Source: Haliscomenobacteraceae bacterium
GTDB lineage: Bacteria > Bacteroidota > Bacteroidia > Chitinophagales > Saprospiraceae
DNA: 64,000 nucleotides
Assembly (NCBI GenBank): GCA_947501115.1
Contig: CANMVX010000004.1
Coordinates: 62,001 to 126,000, forward strand
Direction: 5' to 3'
This document shows positions 45,401-54,700 of this stretch, in pieces; the first letter of the stretch is position 1, and each line of letters begins with the position of its first letter. The notes below the pieces were generated by a model. The model worked only from the letters and a program-made list of their open reading frames with translations. It was not told the origin of the DNA and made no database searches. The position numbers and the translations under genes are program-made.

Positions 45401-47399
45401 GCTTAATTCACTATCGAGTAAAACTATTTTCAAATGGACAAACAATAACTCTTCCATCGGACTCGGGGCATCGGGTAGCGGTACTATTGTTCCCTTCCTA
45501 ACTACAAATACAAAAAATGTAATCAACAGCGCTCAGATTATTGTTACCCCTGAATTAAATGGTTGTATTGGCGTAAGTGATACTTTTTTACTATTTATAA
45601 AAGCGGAAAAACTGGTAACCTATTATAAAGATTTAGATGGTGATGGGTTTGGAAATGCTGCAGATAGTATCAAAAAATGTGAAGCAAATTTACCACAAGG
45701 TTATGTGACGAATAAACTGGATTGTGACGACAAGGATGATGAGATAAAACCATATCCTACGGTCGCAAAAATTCAAGATTTCACTTTCTGTAATGGTATA
45801 TTATCAGATACCATCGCTTTAAAAAAAGGAACAAACGGACTTAATTCACTATCGAGTAATATTATTTTCAAATGGACAAATAATAACTCTTCCATCGGAC
45901 TCGGCGCGTCGGGTAACGGGACTATTGTTCCTTTTCTAATCACAAACACGAGGATTTTTAACGATAGTGCACGGATTATTGTTACCCCTGAAATAAATGG
46001 TTGTATTGGCCTAAGTGATACTTTTTTACTGTTTGTAAAAACGGAGAAACTGATAACCTATTATAAGGATGAAGATGGAGATGGATTTGGTAATCCTTCT
46101 TTCAGTCAGACTATTTGTGAAGCAAATATACCTCCAAATTATGTGTCCAATAAACTGGATTGTGACGATAAGGATGATGCGATAAAACCATATCCTACGG
46201 TTGCAAAGATTCAGGATTTCACCTTCTGTAATGGCATTTTATCAGATACGATTACTTTAAAAAGTGGAACAAATGGTCTTAATTCACTGTCGAGTAAGAC
46301 TACCTATAAGTGGACAAACAATAACTCTTCCATCGGAATCGGCGCATCGGGTAGCGGGACTATCAATCCTTTCCTAACTACAAATACAAAAAACATAATC
46401 AACAGCGCTCAGTTTATTGTTACTCCTGAAATAAATGGTTGTATTGGCGTAAGTGATACCTTCCTTTTAATTGTCAAACCAGATACGATACCCAGGGTTG
46501 GGAGCTTGAATTGTTCTGCATATACAAGTTCTTCCTTAGTACTTCCCAATGCCAATGATATTTATCAAAACACCTTACGTATGCCCTATACTGGCGGAAA
46601 TGGTTTGAAGTTCGACTCCATGACAATTAAATCGGAAGGTGTTAGTGGCCTTACCATGAAACTTAAAGAAGGAACCTTGATAAAAGGAGACGGATTTTTG
46701 GAATTTAATATTATTGGTATTCCACTTCAAGAAGGAATCGCAAAATTCACTATTGATTTTGGTAGAGCAGGTTGCGATTTAAGGCAGCCATGTGAGGTAA
46801 CATTCAAGGTGGGCATAGAAAAATCAAAAGTAGATTCCATATTATGTTCAAAATCTTTTTATATGCCAAACAAAATTTATTCGAAGGTTCCATACCGTGG
46901 AAAACTAGATTTGCCCTATCTGGGGGGAAACCAAAAATATGAACCTTCTCAAGTATTTACAAGTGAAGGTATAAGAGGTTTAAATGCCAGATTTAACTCA
47001 GATACTTTAAAACTGAATGGAGGAACACTTAGTTTTAATTTAGATGGTTTACCTGAACAATTGGGTACTTCAAGTATATTAATTAACATCGGAGGTAAAT
47101 CTTGCGAAATAAATCTTTTAGTAGAGAATCTTCCAGTCACATTGCCTAAGTTTTTTTCTCCAAATGGTGATGGTAAAAATGAACGTTGGGAAATTCCTTA
47201 TTTTAACACGCTTTATCCTCAAGGGACAGTCATAATTTTAGATAGGAATGGGAGAAAACTATTGGAGTACAATGGTAATTTCGACGGTTGGGATGGAAAT
47301 ATAAACGGTTATAGTGCAAGTACAGGCGTTTATTGGTATGTTGTGCAACTTGATAAAGGATCTATTCCTTTAAGAGGAAACTTTACGCTTATTCGTTAA
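42474..47399 (+). CDS. T9SS type B cargo with six 146-aa repeats
   Basis: About 1641 residues from ATG 42474; a TTG start at 42456 would add six. A signal peptide (to about 31, EALKAQ) is followed by two AAF-ELRG-type domains (nt ~42596-42890 and ~43373-43680), also found twice in the 2281-aa cargo. Six repeats of exactly 146 residues follow (nt 43860-46487). Each has a MopE-like metal-binding part (YYKDEDGDGFG ... LDCDDKDDAIKPYPT) and a PKD-like part (IGLGASGSGTI ... NGCIGVSDTF). After two further beta domains, the protein ends in a gliding motility-type (type B) sorting domain with FFSPNGDGKNERWEI and FDGWDG. It should be a long, calcium-stiffened surface adhesin exported by the type IX system. 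The adhesin role is inference. Confidence 0.85.
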   Translation: MPFVKCNCWIFIQFILVFFFSEALKAQKPGWLPPNPALYSFNTSVTAVIKFDGVISSSLEDTIAFVVGSQIRGISIPTKVGNEIRHYASVYSSLTSEPIGIKIYHALSNKVYEVKDSMPFIAQSPIGDYDNPYEVIVFSSGDAPISIDSIDEKFTLKNIPFDTIDLKSFLNQPETDPVAWSVLPNADFLTNITGSKLHITPRNGFIGSGLIEIKAVEQTQNANFASQSIKLNVLQLPVRPGWDSIPGQGITKGNEFKIFSLPAFENKYIGDCLTFEYLPILPEIIQPDTIPTWIVQQNFLNSMTFIAKPVYTPLIRFNHPDDRLAAFIDGELRGVAEPQVINGQVLYFLGVGSQQSVGVISFHFYSGALKKKFISPLKISYVASEVRGSVEIPYQINLSPIQPILDSNNLVQLQIVDTSWVGEIDFRFLAKDCSIPNLSAASQALLESFTFVKFCVTSNISDLFTYYKDEDGDGFGDAANSQTICESVAPPNYVSNNLDCDDRDDAIKTYPTVASVQNLTFCNGILSDTITFKRGVNGVNSVSSSTMYRWKNSNTSIGLGASGSGAIAPFLTVNAKNVADSAQIIVTPEINGCIGVSDTFILFVKTEKLITYYKDEDGDGFGNVADSIKICEANIPPNYVSNKLDCDDKDDAIKPFPTVSKIQDFSLCNGILSDTITLKRGVNGLNSLSSKTIFKWINNNSSIGLGASGSGTIYPFLITNTRIFNDSARIIVTPELNGCIGVSDTFFLFVKTEKLITYFKDEDGDGFGNAADSIKICEANIPPNYVTNKLDCDDSDDAIKPYPTVSKIQDFTLCNSILSDTISLKRGTNGVNSMTSKTIYKWINNNSSIGLGASGSGTIAPFLTMNSKNVADSARIIISPELNGCIGVSDTFFLFVKAEKLITYYKDEDGDGFGNATDSIKICEANIPPNYVTNKLDCDDMDDAIKPYPTVSKIQDFTLCNGILSDTITLKRGVNGLNSLSSKTIFKWTNNNSSIGLGASGSGTIVPFLTTNTKNVINSAQIIVTPELNGCIGVSDTFLLFIKAEKLVTYYKDLDGDGFGNAADSIKKCEANLPQGYVTNKLDCDDKDDEIKPYPTVAKIQDFTFCNGILSDTIALKKGTNGLNSLSSNIIFKWTNNNSSIGLGASGNGTIVPFLITNTRIFNDSARIIVTPEINGCIGLSDTFLLFVKTEKLITYYKDEDGDGFGNPSFSQTICEANIPPNYVSNKLDCDDKDDAIKPYPTVAKIQDFTFCNGILSDTITLKSGTNGLNSLSSKTTYKWTNNNSSIGIGASGSGTINPFLTTNTKNIINSAQFIVTPEINGCIGVSDTFLLIVKPDTIPRVGSLNCSAYTSSSLVLPNANDIYQNTLRMPYTGGNGLKFDSMTIKSEGVSGLTMKLKEGTLIKGDGFLEFNIIGIPLQEGIAKFTIDFGRAGCDLRQPCEVTFKVGIEKSKVDSILCSKSFYMPNKIYSKVPYRGKLDLPYLGGNQKYEPSQVFTSEGIRGLNARFNSDTLKLNGGTLSFNLDGLPEQLGTSSILINIGGKSCEINLLVENLPVTLPKFFSPNGDGKNERWEIPYFNTLYPQGTVIILDRNGRKLLEYNGNFDGWDGNINGYSASTGVYWYVVQLDKGSIPLRGNFTLIR
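43860..46487 (+). repeat. Six tandem 438-bp in-frame repeats
   Basis: Units begin at 43860, 44298, 44736, 45174, 45612 and 46050, all exactly 438 bases. DNA identity is high across units. Variant blocks alternate: units 2 and 5 share ITNTRIFNDSARIIV, units 4 and 6 share TTNTKN with INSAQ, and units 1 and 3 share KNVADSA. This mosaic indicates block duplication or gene conversion. The region is prone to copy-number change and to assembly collapse. Confidence 0.95.
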
Positions 47400-47438
47400 T
47401 GGAGGTTAGACTTTAACCATATAAACATTCCTTTTAAA

Positions 47439-48872
47439 TCACTTACCTGTACCCTGAAGGAGTACTACCATAGTGTAAAACATAATTTTAAAATCCAGCG
47501 CAATAGATCTGTTTTCCAAATAAAGGATATCATATTTAAGGCGCTGGATCATTTGATCCACATCTGAAGCATAGCCGTATTTGACTTGACCCCAGGAAGT
47601 TATGCCAGGCCTCACTTTTAATAGATGACGGTAGTGAGGCGCTTGCTCCATTATTTTATCGATATAAAATTTTCGTTCAGGGCGTGGCCCCACTAAACTC
47701 ATCTCACCAATGAGCACATTCCAGAATTGAGGTAATTCATCGAGCCTCCATTTTCTCATAATAGCGCCAAAGGGTGTGCAACGGCTGTCTTCATCTTTAG
47801 AAAGTTGGGGCCCACCATGCTCAGCATTTTCATACATTGATCTGAATTTCAGAATAGTAAACGGCACCCCTTCCAAGCCAATTCTTTCTTGCCTGTAAAA
47901 TACCGGCCCAACAGAAGATTGCTTCACTTTTAGCGACAGATAGGCAAAGAGCGGTGATAATAGAAGTAAAGAAACAAAGGAAACTAAAATATCCAGGAAC
48001 CGCTTGAAGGCAATTTGCCAGGGAGGCATTATTTCCTGATTTATTTCAATGAGAGCCGTGCCGAATACCTGATTCATTTTAACACTTCCCAGCATGATAT
48101 CATACATATCAGGAATAATCTTAACGTGTAAAATGGGCCTGAAATCAAATAAGGCAGTTATTAGCTGTTTTAATAGATTGTGTTCCTGCGTTTGTATGGC
48201 AATAATGACCTCCTCAATTTGAAATTCCTTAATAATACTGTCTAAGTCTTTTATATTTCCAAGGTATTTTAATTTGGCTTCTAAAGGAGATACTTTTTCT
48301 TTGTTACTTCTTAAAAATCCAATAAAATGATAACCGTAGGAACGTTTTTGTGAAATTATTTCTTCATATAAAGCCAGCGCATCTGAATTACCTCCGATAA
48401 TGATGGTATTAAATTTTACCATTCCCTGACGGATTCTTCTAGATGCTGCAGTTAATAAAACCATTCTAGTAACCACGGTAAGTATAAAATGAAAACTGAA
48501 AAGGGCGAGAAATGATTGATAGTAAGTGGTATAATTAGAAACAAAATCATCAAGTATCAAGGTGAAAAACAGGATTAAAACGCCAAAAAAGGAGAGAAAA
48601 AAGGTTCTTGACAGCGTTTTTAACCTGGAATGTCTGTGTATATCGCCATATTGATCAAATAATGAATACACCAGAAACCAGCCAATGGGTATAATAATCA
48701 GTCCGTACCAGAAATTAATATCTTGAAAAATGACTGAAACGTTTTCTTCCTTTTCAATCATCATTTTTCTGTAAGCAAAAAAAAGGCCCCAGGCAATCAT
48801 GGCACAAAAATAATCAGCCCATTTATAAACGAGGGTATGATTATTCAGGTTCCTTTGTTTTGTTTTGCTCAT
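47439..48872 (-). CDS. Polyprenyl-phosphate glycosylphosphotransferase
   Basis: A 477-residue initiating sugar transferase that loads the first sugar phosphate onto undecaprenyl phosphate for exopolysaccharide or O-antigen-type glycans. Four to five N-terminal membrane helices precede a Rossmann-like CoA-binding-type domain (FNTIIIGGNSDALALYEEI). Another helix (about 290-310) leads into the catalytic bacterial sugar transferase domain with YRQERIGLEG, ILKFRSMYENAE, RKWRLDELPQFWNVL and MSLVGPRPE. This is the WcaJ/CpsE-like layout. Its ATG overlaps the upstream lipoprotein stop by one base. No other glycan genes lie nearby. Confidence 0.92.
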   Translation of the reverse strand: MSKTKQRNLNNHTLVYKWADYFCAMIAWGLFFAYRKMMIEKEENVSVIFQDINFWYGLIIIPIGWFLVYSLFDQYGDIHRHSRLKTLSRTFFLSFFGVLILFFTLILDDFVSNYTTYYQSFLALFSFHFILTVVTRMVLLTAASRRIRQGMVKFNTIIIGGNSDALALYEEIISQKRSYGYHFIGFLRSNKEKVSPLEAKLKYLGNIKDLDSIIKEFQIEEVIIAIQTQEHNLLKQLITALFDFRPILHVKIIPDMYDIMLGSVKMNQVFGTALIEINQEIMPPWQIAFKRFLDILVSFVSLLLLSPLFAYLSLKVKQSSVGPVFYRQERIGLEGVPFTILKFRSMYENAEHGGPQLSKDEDSRCTPFGAIMRKWRLDELPQFWNVLIGEMSLVGPRPERKFYIDKIMEQAPHYRHLLKVRPGITSWGQVKYGYASDVDQMIQRLKYDILYLENRSIALDFKIMFYTMVVLLQGTGK

Positions 48873-49753
48873 TAAAAAGAAATTAGTTTGATATTGTCAA
48901 AATGAACACTGGCATTTTCCTTTCCCTCTGGTAACGCGGTATTAAAAATAACTCTGTAATAGAGCGATTTTCTTAAGGCAAGGGTGCTTCCCAGGTTAAA
49001 ATATATTTTTTTCCAATCTGCCGATTCTTTAAATCCTGCAATAGGAACTATAATACCTGCTTCCTCGATATTTTCAGTATCATAAAATTGAACGCCAATA
49101 ACGCAAGGTGCCTCCCCTTTATAATCCATCTCAAGATAAACCGGTTGACCTGGATTAAAGGTATTTTTATATTTTGCGTTTGACCCCACGGTTACTATTG
49201 GCGCAGATTTGGATACCTGAATTTTCCCCGAAAATTTACCCTCAAAAACATTGTTATCGCTATAAGGTAAGACCCTGTTTTCAGGTAATCCGCTGACTAG
49301 AAAAGAAAAAAAAGAGGAGTTATTTTCAAAATTTTCTATAAAATGAAATTTCGACGTCGATAAATAGCTGGTTTCCAATTTTAAAGTATCTGTTTTTAAA
49401 GCTTTTAAATTAACTTTTACTTTGATTGGGTTGAAAAATGGATAATTCTCAGGCGTTGCTCCTATGCCATTTTCCTTTATGCCCGCTTGAATAGTTAAAT
49501 TTTGTTCCCCATATAATAATAACGGAATTTTTGCCGGTAAGGGAAACATACCTAAAAATTCGGTATCGTTAAATAACCAGATATCAGTAATTCTTTCTGA
49601 AGTACTTCCCTGATTTGCCTGGGTTTTTAAACGAAATTCGCTTATGTAAAGATAACTGGGGGTAGGTTCGTTTTGATTTAAAAAAGAACATGACGAAAAT
49701 GTCAGCAACAATAAAAAATAAAAAAGGACAAGTTTGTGTTTTAGTGATATCAT
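48872..49753 (-). CDS. Unknown lipoprotein, jelly-roll-like C-terminus
   Basis: A 293-residue protein with a lipoprotein signal: a hydrophobic stretch and the lipobox-like TFSSC with Cys at about residue 22. The N-terminal half has beta strands around WLFNDTEFLGMFPLPAKIPL, an arrangement seen in Bacteroidota surface lipoproteins. The C-terminal half (about 140-293) reads FEGKFSGKIQVSKS, PVYLEMDYKGEAPCVIGVQF and ASVHFDNIKLISF, similar to carbohydrate-binding jelly-roll domains. Function is unknown. A one-base overlap with the downstream sugar transferase suggests a link to surface glycan, by context only. Confidence 0.6.
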   Translation of the reverse strand: MISLKHKLVLFYFLLLLTFSSCSFLNQNEPTPSYLYISEFRLKTQANQGSTSERITDIWLFNDTEFLGMFPLPAKIPLLLYGEQNLTIQAGIKENGIGATPENYPFFNPIKVKVNLKALKTDTLKLETSYLSTSKFHFIENFENNSSFFSFLVSGLPENRVLPYSDNNVFEGKFSGKIQVSKSAPIVTVGSNAKYKNTFNPGQPVYLEMDYKGEAPCVIGVQFYDTENIEEAGIIVPIAGFKESADWKKIYFNLGSTLALRKSLYYRVIFNTALPEGKENASVHFDNIKLISF

Positions 49754-49790
49754 TACATAAAATATTTTACAAAATTAACATGTATTAGGG

Positions 49791-49798
49791 TACTTTTG
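49791..49798 (+). promoter_or_regulatory. Bacteroidota -7 box for the 248-aa protein
   Basis: TACTTTTG matches TAnnTTTG, 22 bases before the ATG at 49821, in the divergent region with the lipoprotein gene. Confidence 0.5.
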
Positions 49799-49820
49799 CA
49801 CTAATAAAAACGACAACAAC

Positions 49821-50567
49821 ATGAAAAGAATATTTTTAGTAGCTTATCTTTTCGTACAAGCCAGTGTTTTTTCATTTTCCCTGGATTTGGAACTTAATCA
49901 ATGGTACGATTTTACGGGCAAATTAGGAGACAAAAGTATTAAACTTTCTTTCTATACCCTAAAAGCTGGTAAACTTATTGGTAGTTATTGTTCCACTGCC
50001 AATGAACCCAAAGTACTTTTATCTGGCAATGTAAAAGGAAATGAAATTTATTTGACAGCCTCTTTAAATGGAAAAATCACAGATGAATTAATAGGTAAAA
50101 TATTCACTGATGATCAGGACAGGCTTGAAGTAAGCTGGCAAAAAATGCCTAAGGGTGTAAAAAGTATTTTTAAAGCTGTTTTATTATCCGTTACCGCTGG
50201 AACAGCTGATAAAAGATATTCCCATATTGTAGGTTCAGATGCGGCGGCGGAAGAATTTGTATCCGATGTAAAAAAATCTGTGTTGATGGGCGATAAAATA
50301 TGGTTGGCTAATAACCTCTTCTACCCATTAAAGGTCAGAATTTCTGAAAAATTGACTTTGAACTTGAAGAATAAAAATCAGTTTTTATTGAATTACGATA
50401 AAATTTTCACGGCTGATTTTAAAGCTGTACTTGGTAAAACATTCTCTCAAAACCATTTCAATAATTATCAAGGTGTTATGATTGGTGATGGGGAGATATG
50501 GATAAATAATACATTAAATGCCTCTGAAGCAAAACCTGTCTTTCAAATTATTGCCATAAATCCTTAA
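49821..50567 (+). CDS. Unknown secreted 248-aa protein
   Basis: I do not recognise a family. A signal peptide is clear (MKRIFLVAYLFVQASVFSFS). The N-terminal half has strand-rich sequence (LNQWYDFTGKLGDKSIKLSF, GKLIGSYCSTANEPKVLLSG) like lipocalin or DUF-type small barrels. The C-terminal half reads WLANNLFYPLKVRISEKLTL and IGDGEIWINN, a pattern seen in some NTF2-like/SnoaL-type domains of secreted Bacteroidota proteins. Both analogies are weak. It stands alone under its own -7 box, 51 bases before the FAD oxidoreductase gene. Confidence 0.55.
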   Translation: MKRIFLVAYLFVQASVFSFSLDLELNQWYDFTGKLGDKSIKLSFYTLKAGKLIGSYCSTANEPKVLLSGNVKGNEIYLTASLNGKITDELIGKIFTDDQDRLEVSWQKMPKGVKSIFKAVLLSVTAGTADKRYSHIVGSDAAAEEFVSDVKKSVLMGDKIWLANNLFYPLKVRISEKLTLNLKNKNQFLLNYDKIFTADFKAVLGKTFSQNHFNNYQGVMIGDGEIWINNTLNASEAKPVFQIIAINP

Positions 50568-50618
50568 CTCTTATAGCTTGATTTTTCCTTAGCGGCATTT
50601 TTTTCATTCCTTTGTTCC

Positions 50619-51674
50619 ATGAAAAGAGTAAAATATTTAATTGTTGGTCAGGGGATAGCTGGTACTGTTTTGGCCCATACGCTAGAGGATGAACACCTCG
50701 ATTTCCATATTATTCATCAACGTCAACCGGGTGAATCCTCCTCTGTTGCGGCAGGTATCATCAACCCCATCACTGGAAAGTATTTTATAAAATCATGGCA
50801 GGTAGATACCTTACTACCTTTTGCTGAAAAGAAATATTTTCAATGGGAACAGAAACTTAATAGCCATTTTTATTTTCCCCGAATTATTCTTAGGTCCCTT
50901 CACGGAGTATCAGAACAAAATGATTGGCTTGCCAAAACAGCAGATCCTTCAGTGAAACATTATATTGCTGACTTTGTGGATGTAACCCCGTTTGACTGGA
51001 TAAATAATGAACCGCTCGGGTATGGTCAGACCATTGGTGGCGGTCAAGTTAAATGGCATTATTTTTTGACACAATCGGAGGATTATTGGACTAAAAAGGG
51101 GGTTTACACTAAAGCATTTTTTGATTACCAGGCTTTGGTAATTTCCGAAGATGGAGTACAATACGGAGATATATTTGCTGAACAAATTATTTTTTGTGAA
51201 GGGCATTTTATGTTACAAAACCCATGGTTTAATTTTTTACCATTAGACGGTGCAAAAGGGGAAGCGCTTTTAGTGCAAATAGATAAGGTTCATCTTGATA
51301 TTATCTTAAAACATAAATTTTTTCTTTCTCCTTTTTCTGAAAATGTACTTTGGGCAGGTGCTACCAATAAATGGGAATTTTCTCATTTTCTGCCCGATGA
51401 AGATTCGGAAATTTTACTCCATAGTGAAGTGGCTAAAATGATTCGTCAAGAGTACGCTATTTTAAAGCATCTGGTGGGTATTCGGCCAACGGTTAAAGAT
51501 AGAAGGCCTCTCATTGGTCGTCATCCCGTCCATTCCAGATTATTCATTTTTAACGGATTAGGAACCAAAGGAACCTCCCTCGCACCGTATTGGGCGAATC
51601 ATTTTGTTGAATATTTATATAAAAATGGGGATTTAAGCAAAGAAGTTAGCATCAACAGGTTTAAAAATAAATAA
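50619..51674 (+). CDS. FAD-dependent oxidoreductase (DAO family)
   Basis: A 351-residue flavoprotein of the D-amino acid oxidase/glycine oxidase superfamily. The N-terminal dinucleotide motif is YLIVGQGIAGTVLA, followed by SSVAAGIINPITGK, the family's second FAD contact region. Near the C-terminus GIRPTVKDRRPLIGRHP and FNGLGTKGTSLAPYWA match the FAD-binding end of the family. Substrate is unknown; an amine or amino acid is likely. The gene lies between an unknown secreted protein and the alpha-2-macroglobulin gene, with no clear pathway partner. Confidence 0.85.
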   Translation: MKRVKYLIVGQGIAGTVLAHTLEDEHLDFHIIHQRQPGESSSVAAGIINPITGKYFIKSWQVDTLLPFAEKKYFQWEQKLNSHFYFPRIILRSLHGVSEQNDWLAKTADPSVKHYIADFVDVTPFDWINNEPLGYGQTIGGGQVKWHYFLTQSEDYWTKKGVYTKAFFDYQALVISEDGVQYGDIFAEQIIFCEGHFMLQNPWFNFLPLDGAKGEALLVQIDKVHLDIILKHKFFLSPFSENVLWAGATNKWEFSHFLPDEDSEILLHSEVAKMIRQEYAILKHLVGIRPTVKDRRPLIGRHPVHSRLFIFNGLGTKGTSLAPYWANHFVEYLYKNGDLSKEVSINRFKNK

Positions 51675-51727
51675 TCTAAACCTTTTCGTCGTTATCCATT
51701 TAATTCAAGTTGTAAAAAAAAAATATC

Positions 51728-54700
51728 ATGAAATGTAATGTTCTCAAAGCATTTTTATTTATACTTCCAATGGTCGGATTGGCTTCACCTTCCAATTACG
51801 TTAGCCCTATTCATGAATTTGAAAAAACACCTTCAATGAATTATAGTGAACTATGGAAAACAGTAGATTCTCTCCATCAAAATGGATTGTACAGAGAAGC
51901 ATCGGCCAAGGTGGACCTCATTTATATGCTGGCAAAGGAAAATAAAGAAACGGAGCAATTTATTAAGTCTTTACTATACACGGTAAATTATTTAAATGAG
52001 TTGGACGAAAATGGAAACATCCTTGGAATTAAAAGGTTAGAAAAAGAGCTTCTTACCATTGGGTTTCCGGAAAATGCTATCATTCACAGTATTTTAGCGG
52101 AACTTTATGGAAATTATTTACAAAGGGAATCCTGGTCTTTGATGGATCGGAAGGAGGCGGAGGGCGAAAGACCAGATGACCTCAAATTATGGTCCATCAG
52201 ACATTTTGAAGATGTAATTTCTGAGCATTATTTTAAAAGTGTTTCATTTTCAAGCGCAAAAAATTTTGAACTAAAAAAAATAGACGGACTTTTTTTGAAT
52301 CCAGCAAAAGAGCATTATTTTTTTAAAACGCTTTATGATTTTTTGGTCTTTCGTGCCACGCAATATTTTACTACTCAGGAGAGTAGATTAATAAAGCCAG
52401 ATGATGTTTTCTATTTGCAAAATCCTGCCTCCTTATCCTCTTTAGAAACTTTTATAAATATTGATTTTTCAAGGGCAGATTCTACCTCTTTTGTTAGAAA
52501 AGCTCTTTTATTATTTCAGGAGGTTTTAACATTTCATCGTTTAGATAAAGATCCTACCATTTTAATTGATTTTGATCGTCAACGTTTATTATTTGTCCAT
52601 CGAAATTTGATTTATGATGAGAAAGATGCATTATTTCAAAAGGAATTAGAACATTTAATAAAAAAGTTCCCCGCCCAGGCTACTACTGCTGAAACCTATT
52701 ATTTGTTAGCAAATGAAAAGTACAAACAAAAATTATTAAACGAATCGGTGGCTTTATGCGAACAAGCTATTAAGAAGTTTCCCAAAACCTTCGGGGCGTT
52801 TAAATGTAACGAATTATTGCAAAGTATCAGGGTAAAAAATTTATCATTAACCCTGGAAGACAATGGGTTACCTAACCAGCCCATTTTATTAAAAGTTACT
52901 TTTCAAAATATCCAGTCATTTAAAGGAGGGGTCGTTCCTATTTCTTTTTCAAGCTTCCAGCAAAGTAAATTATTGTATAAAGAGGAGGACATTCAATTGT
53001 TTTTAAAGGATAAAAGGCCTGAAAAGGAGGCTGAAATAATTCTGCCTACCTCTACTGATTACCAGCAACATGTGACTGAAATTCCTTTAGAGGGACTTCC
53101 TGTAGGTCATTATTTGTATGTATTTAAAAGCGATGAAACAAAGTATTCCTTTCTATCTTTTCAAATATCGAACATCGGCTATTTTGTTAATAATGAGGGG
53201 TTTGAAAAGGTAGCATTTCAATTTTTCGATAAAAAATCGACGGAACCTAAAGGAGGTACCAGTGTTTTGGCTATCCCCGTGAGGACAGGTTATTTTTCGC
53301 CCAATGCGCCTGTCATTACCTTTAAAGAAACATGGAAAGAGAGTGATGACCAAGGTTTTCTTTCGTATTCTTTACCCCAGGGTGCTTTTAATTTCAAAAT
53401 AGCGAATGGGGAAGATACCTTACTGACGGATGAGAATTTTTATATTGGTGAAAGGTACAGGGAAGAATTATCATTGGTTTTAAAATCAAATATTTTTTCT
53501 GACAGAAAGATTTACAGACCGGGACAAACTATTTTTTGGAAGGCCATTTTAATGGAACGCGATGGCATTGAAAAACCTAAAATTTCTGCAAATAAGGAGG
53601 TGACCATTTCTTTCTTTGATCCTAATGGTAGTTTGTTAGTCCAAAATACCCTGTTGTCTAATGACATGGGTTCAATCAACGGCCGTTTTGACATTCCATT
53701 GAACCTGGTAAAGGGAAATTATACGCTGGTTAGTTCCCATGGAGGTAATAGGGAAAGCATTCAGGTAGAAGAATATAAGCGTCCGCAGTTTGAGATAAAT
53801 TTTGAAAAAGCTCCCGTTGGAATACTCGGCGATTCTTTAGAAGTTAAAGGAAATGCTGCCTTTTTTAATGGTATATTGATTGAAAATGCCATAGTAAAAT
53901 GGGAAATTTATAGGAAATCGTTTCCCAATAATTGGCGGTCAATGCGTCGGTTCTATACGCGCGATGCTGGTAGTTTTTTAGCGTCAGGTGAAGGCATAAC
54001 CAACGAAAACGGAGCGTTTATTATTCCTTTTTTTGCTCAGGCAGATGTTTCTATCGGGCAAGATAAACGCCCTGCTTTTCAGTTTGAAGTAAAGGTTACA
54101 GTAACTTCTCCGTCAGGTGAAATACAACAAAAGAACCTTACTTTTAATATTGGTTACTCGAAGGTTAAGCTGGATGTTCAAATACCCGAAAATTGGGATA
54201 AACAAAAGGGCACGCTTGATTGGTCTCTTTTTTTAACCGATTGGAATGGGGACAAGTTATCAGACGATGTGCATATTTCTCTGGTCAAATTAAAAGCACC
54301 CAGGCAACATTTTGTCCAAAGAAAATGGGCTTTTCCTGATTTACCTTCAATGAAAAAGGAGGATTACATTCGCTTGTTTCCTTACACCCCTGGTTTTAAT
54401 GAAAATAATTTAGATTCTCTTGAAGTTTTAAAGACTATTTATGAGGATAAATTTTTTGTGAATGGGGAGAAAATGTTGGAAATACCCATGACGAATCTTG
54501 ATCCAGGGTATTATGCAGTAAAAATAAAATGGAAGGATGGATCGACCGTTGTAAATACAAAAATAGATCAAAAGTTGTTTTATTTATTTGATTCAGAATC
54601 AGTTAGAATTGCAACACCCAAATGGCTGGATATTCATTTGGAGAAGGATGTTTATAATTTAACAGATACGCTTGACTTCAAGATTGCTGCGGCAAATGAA

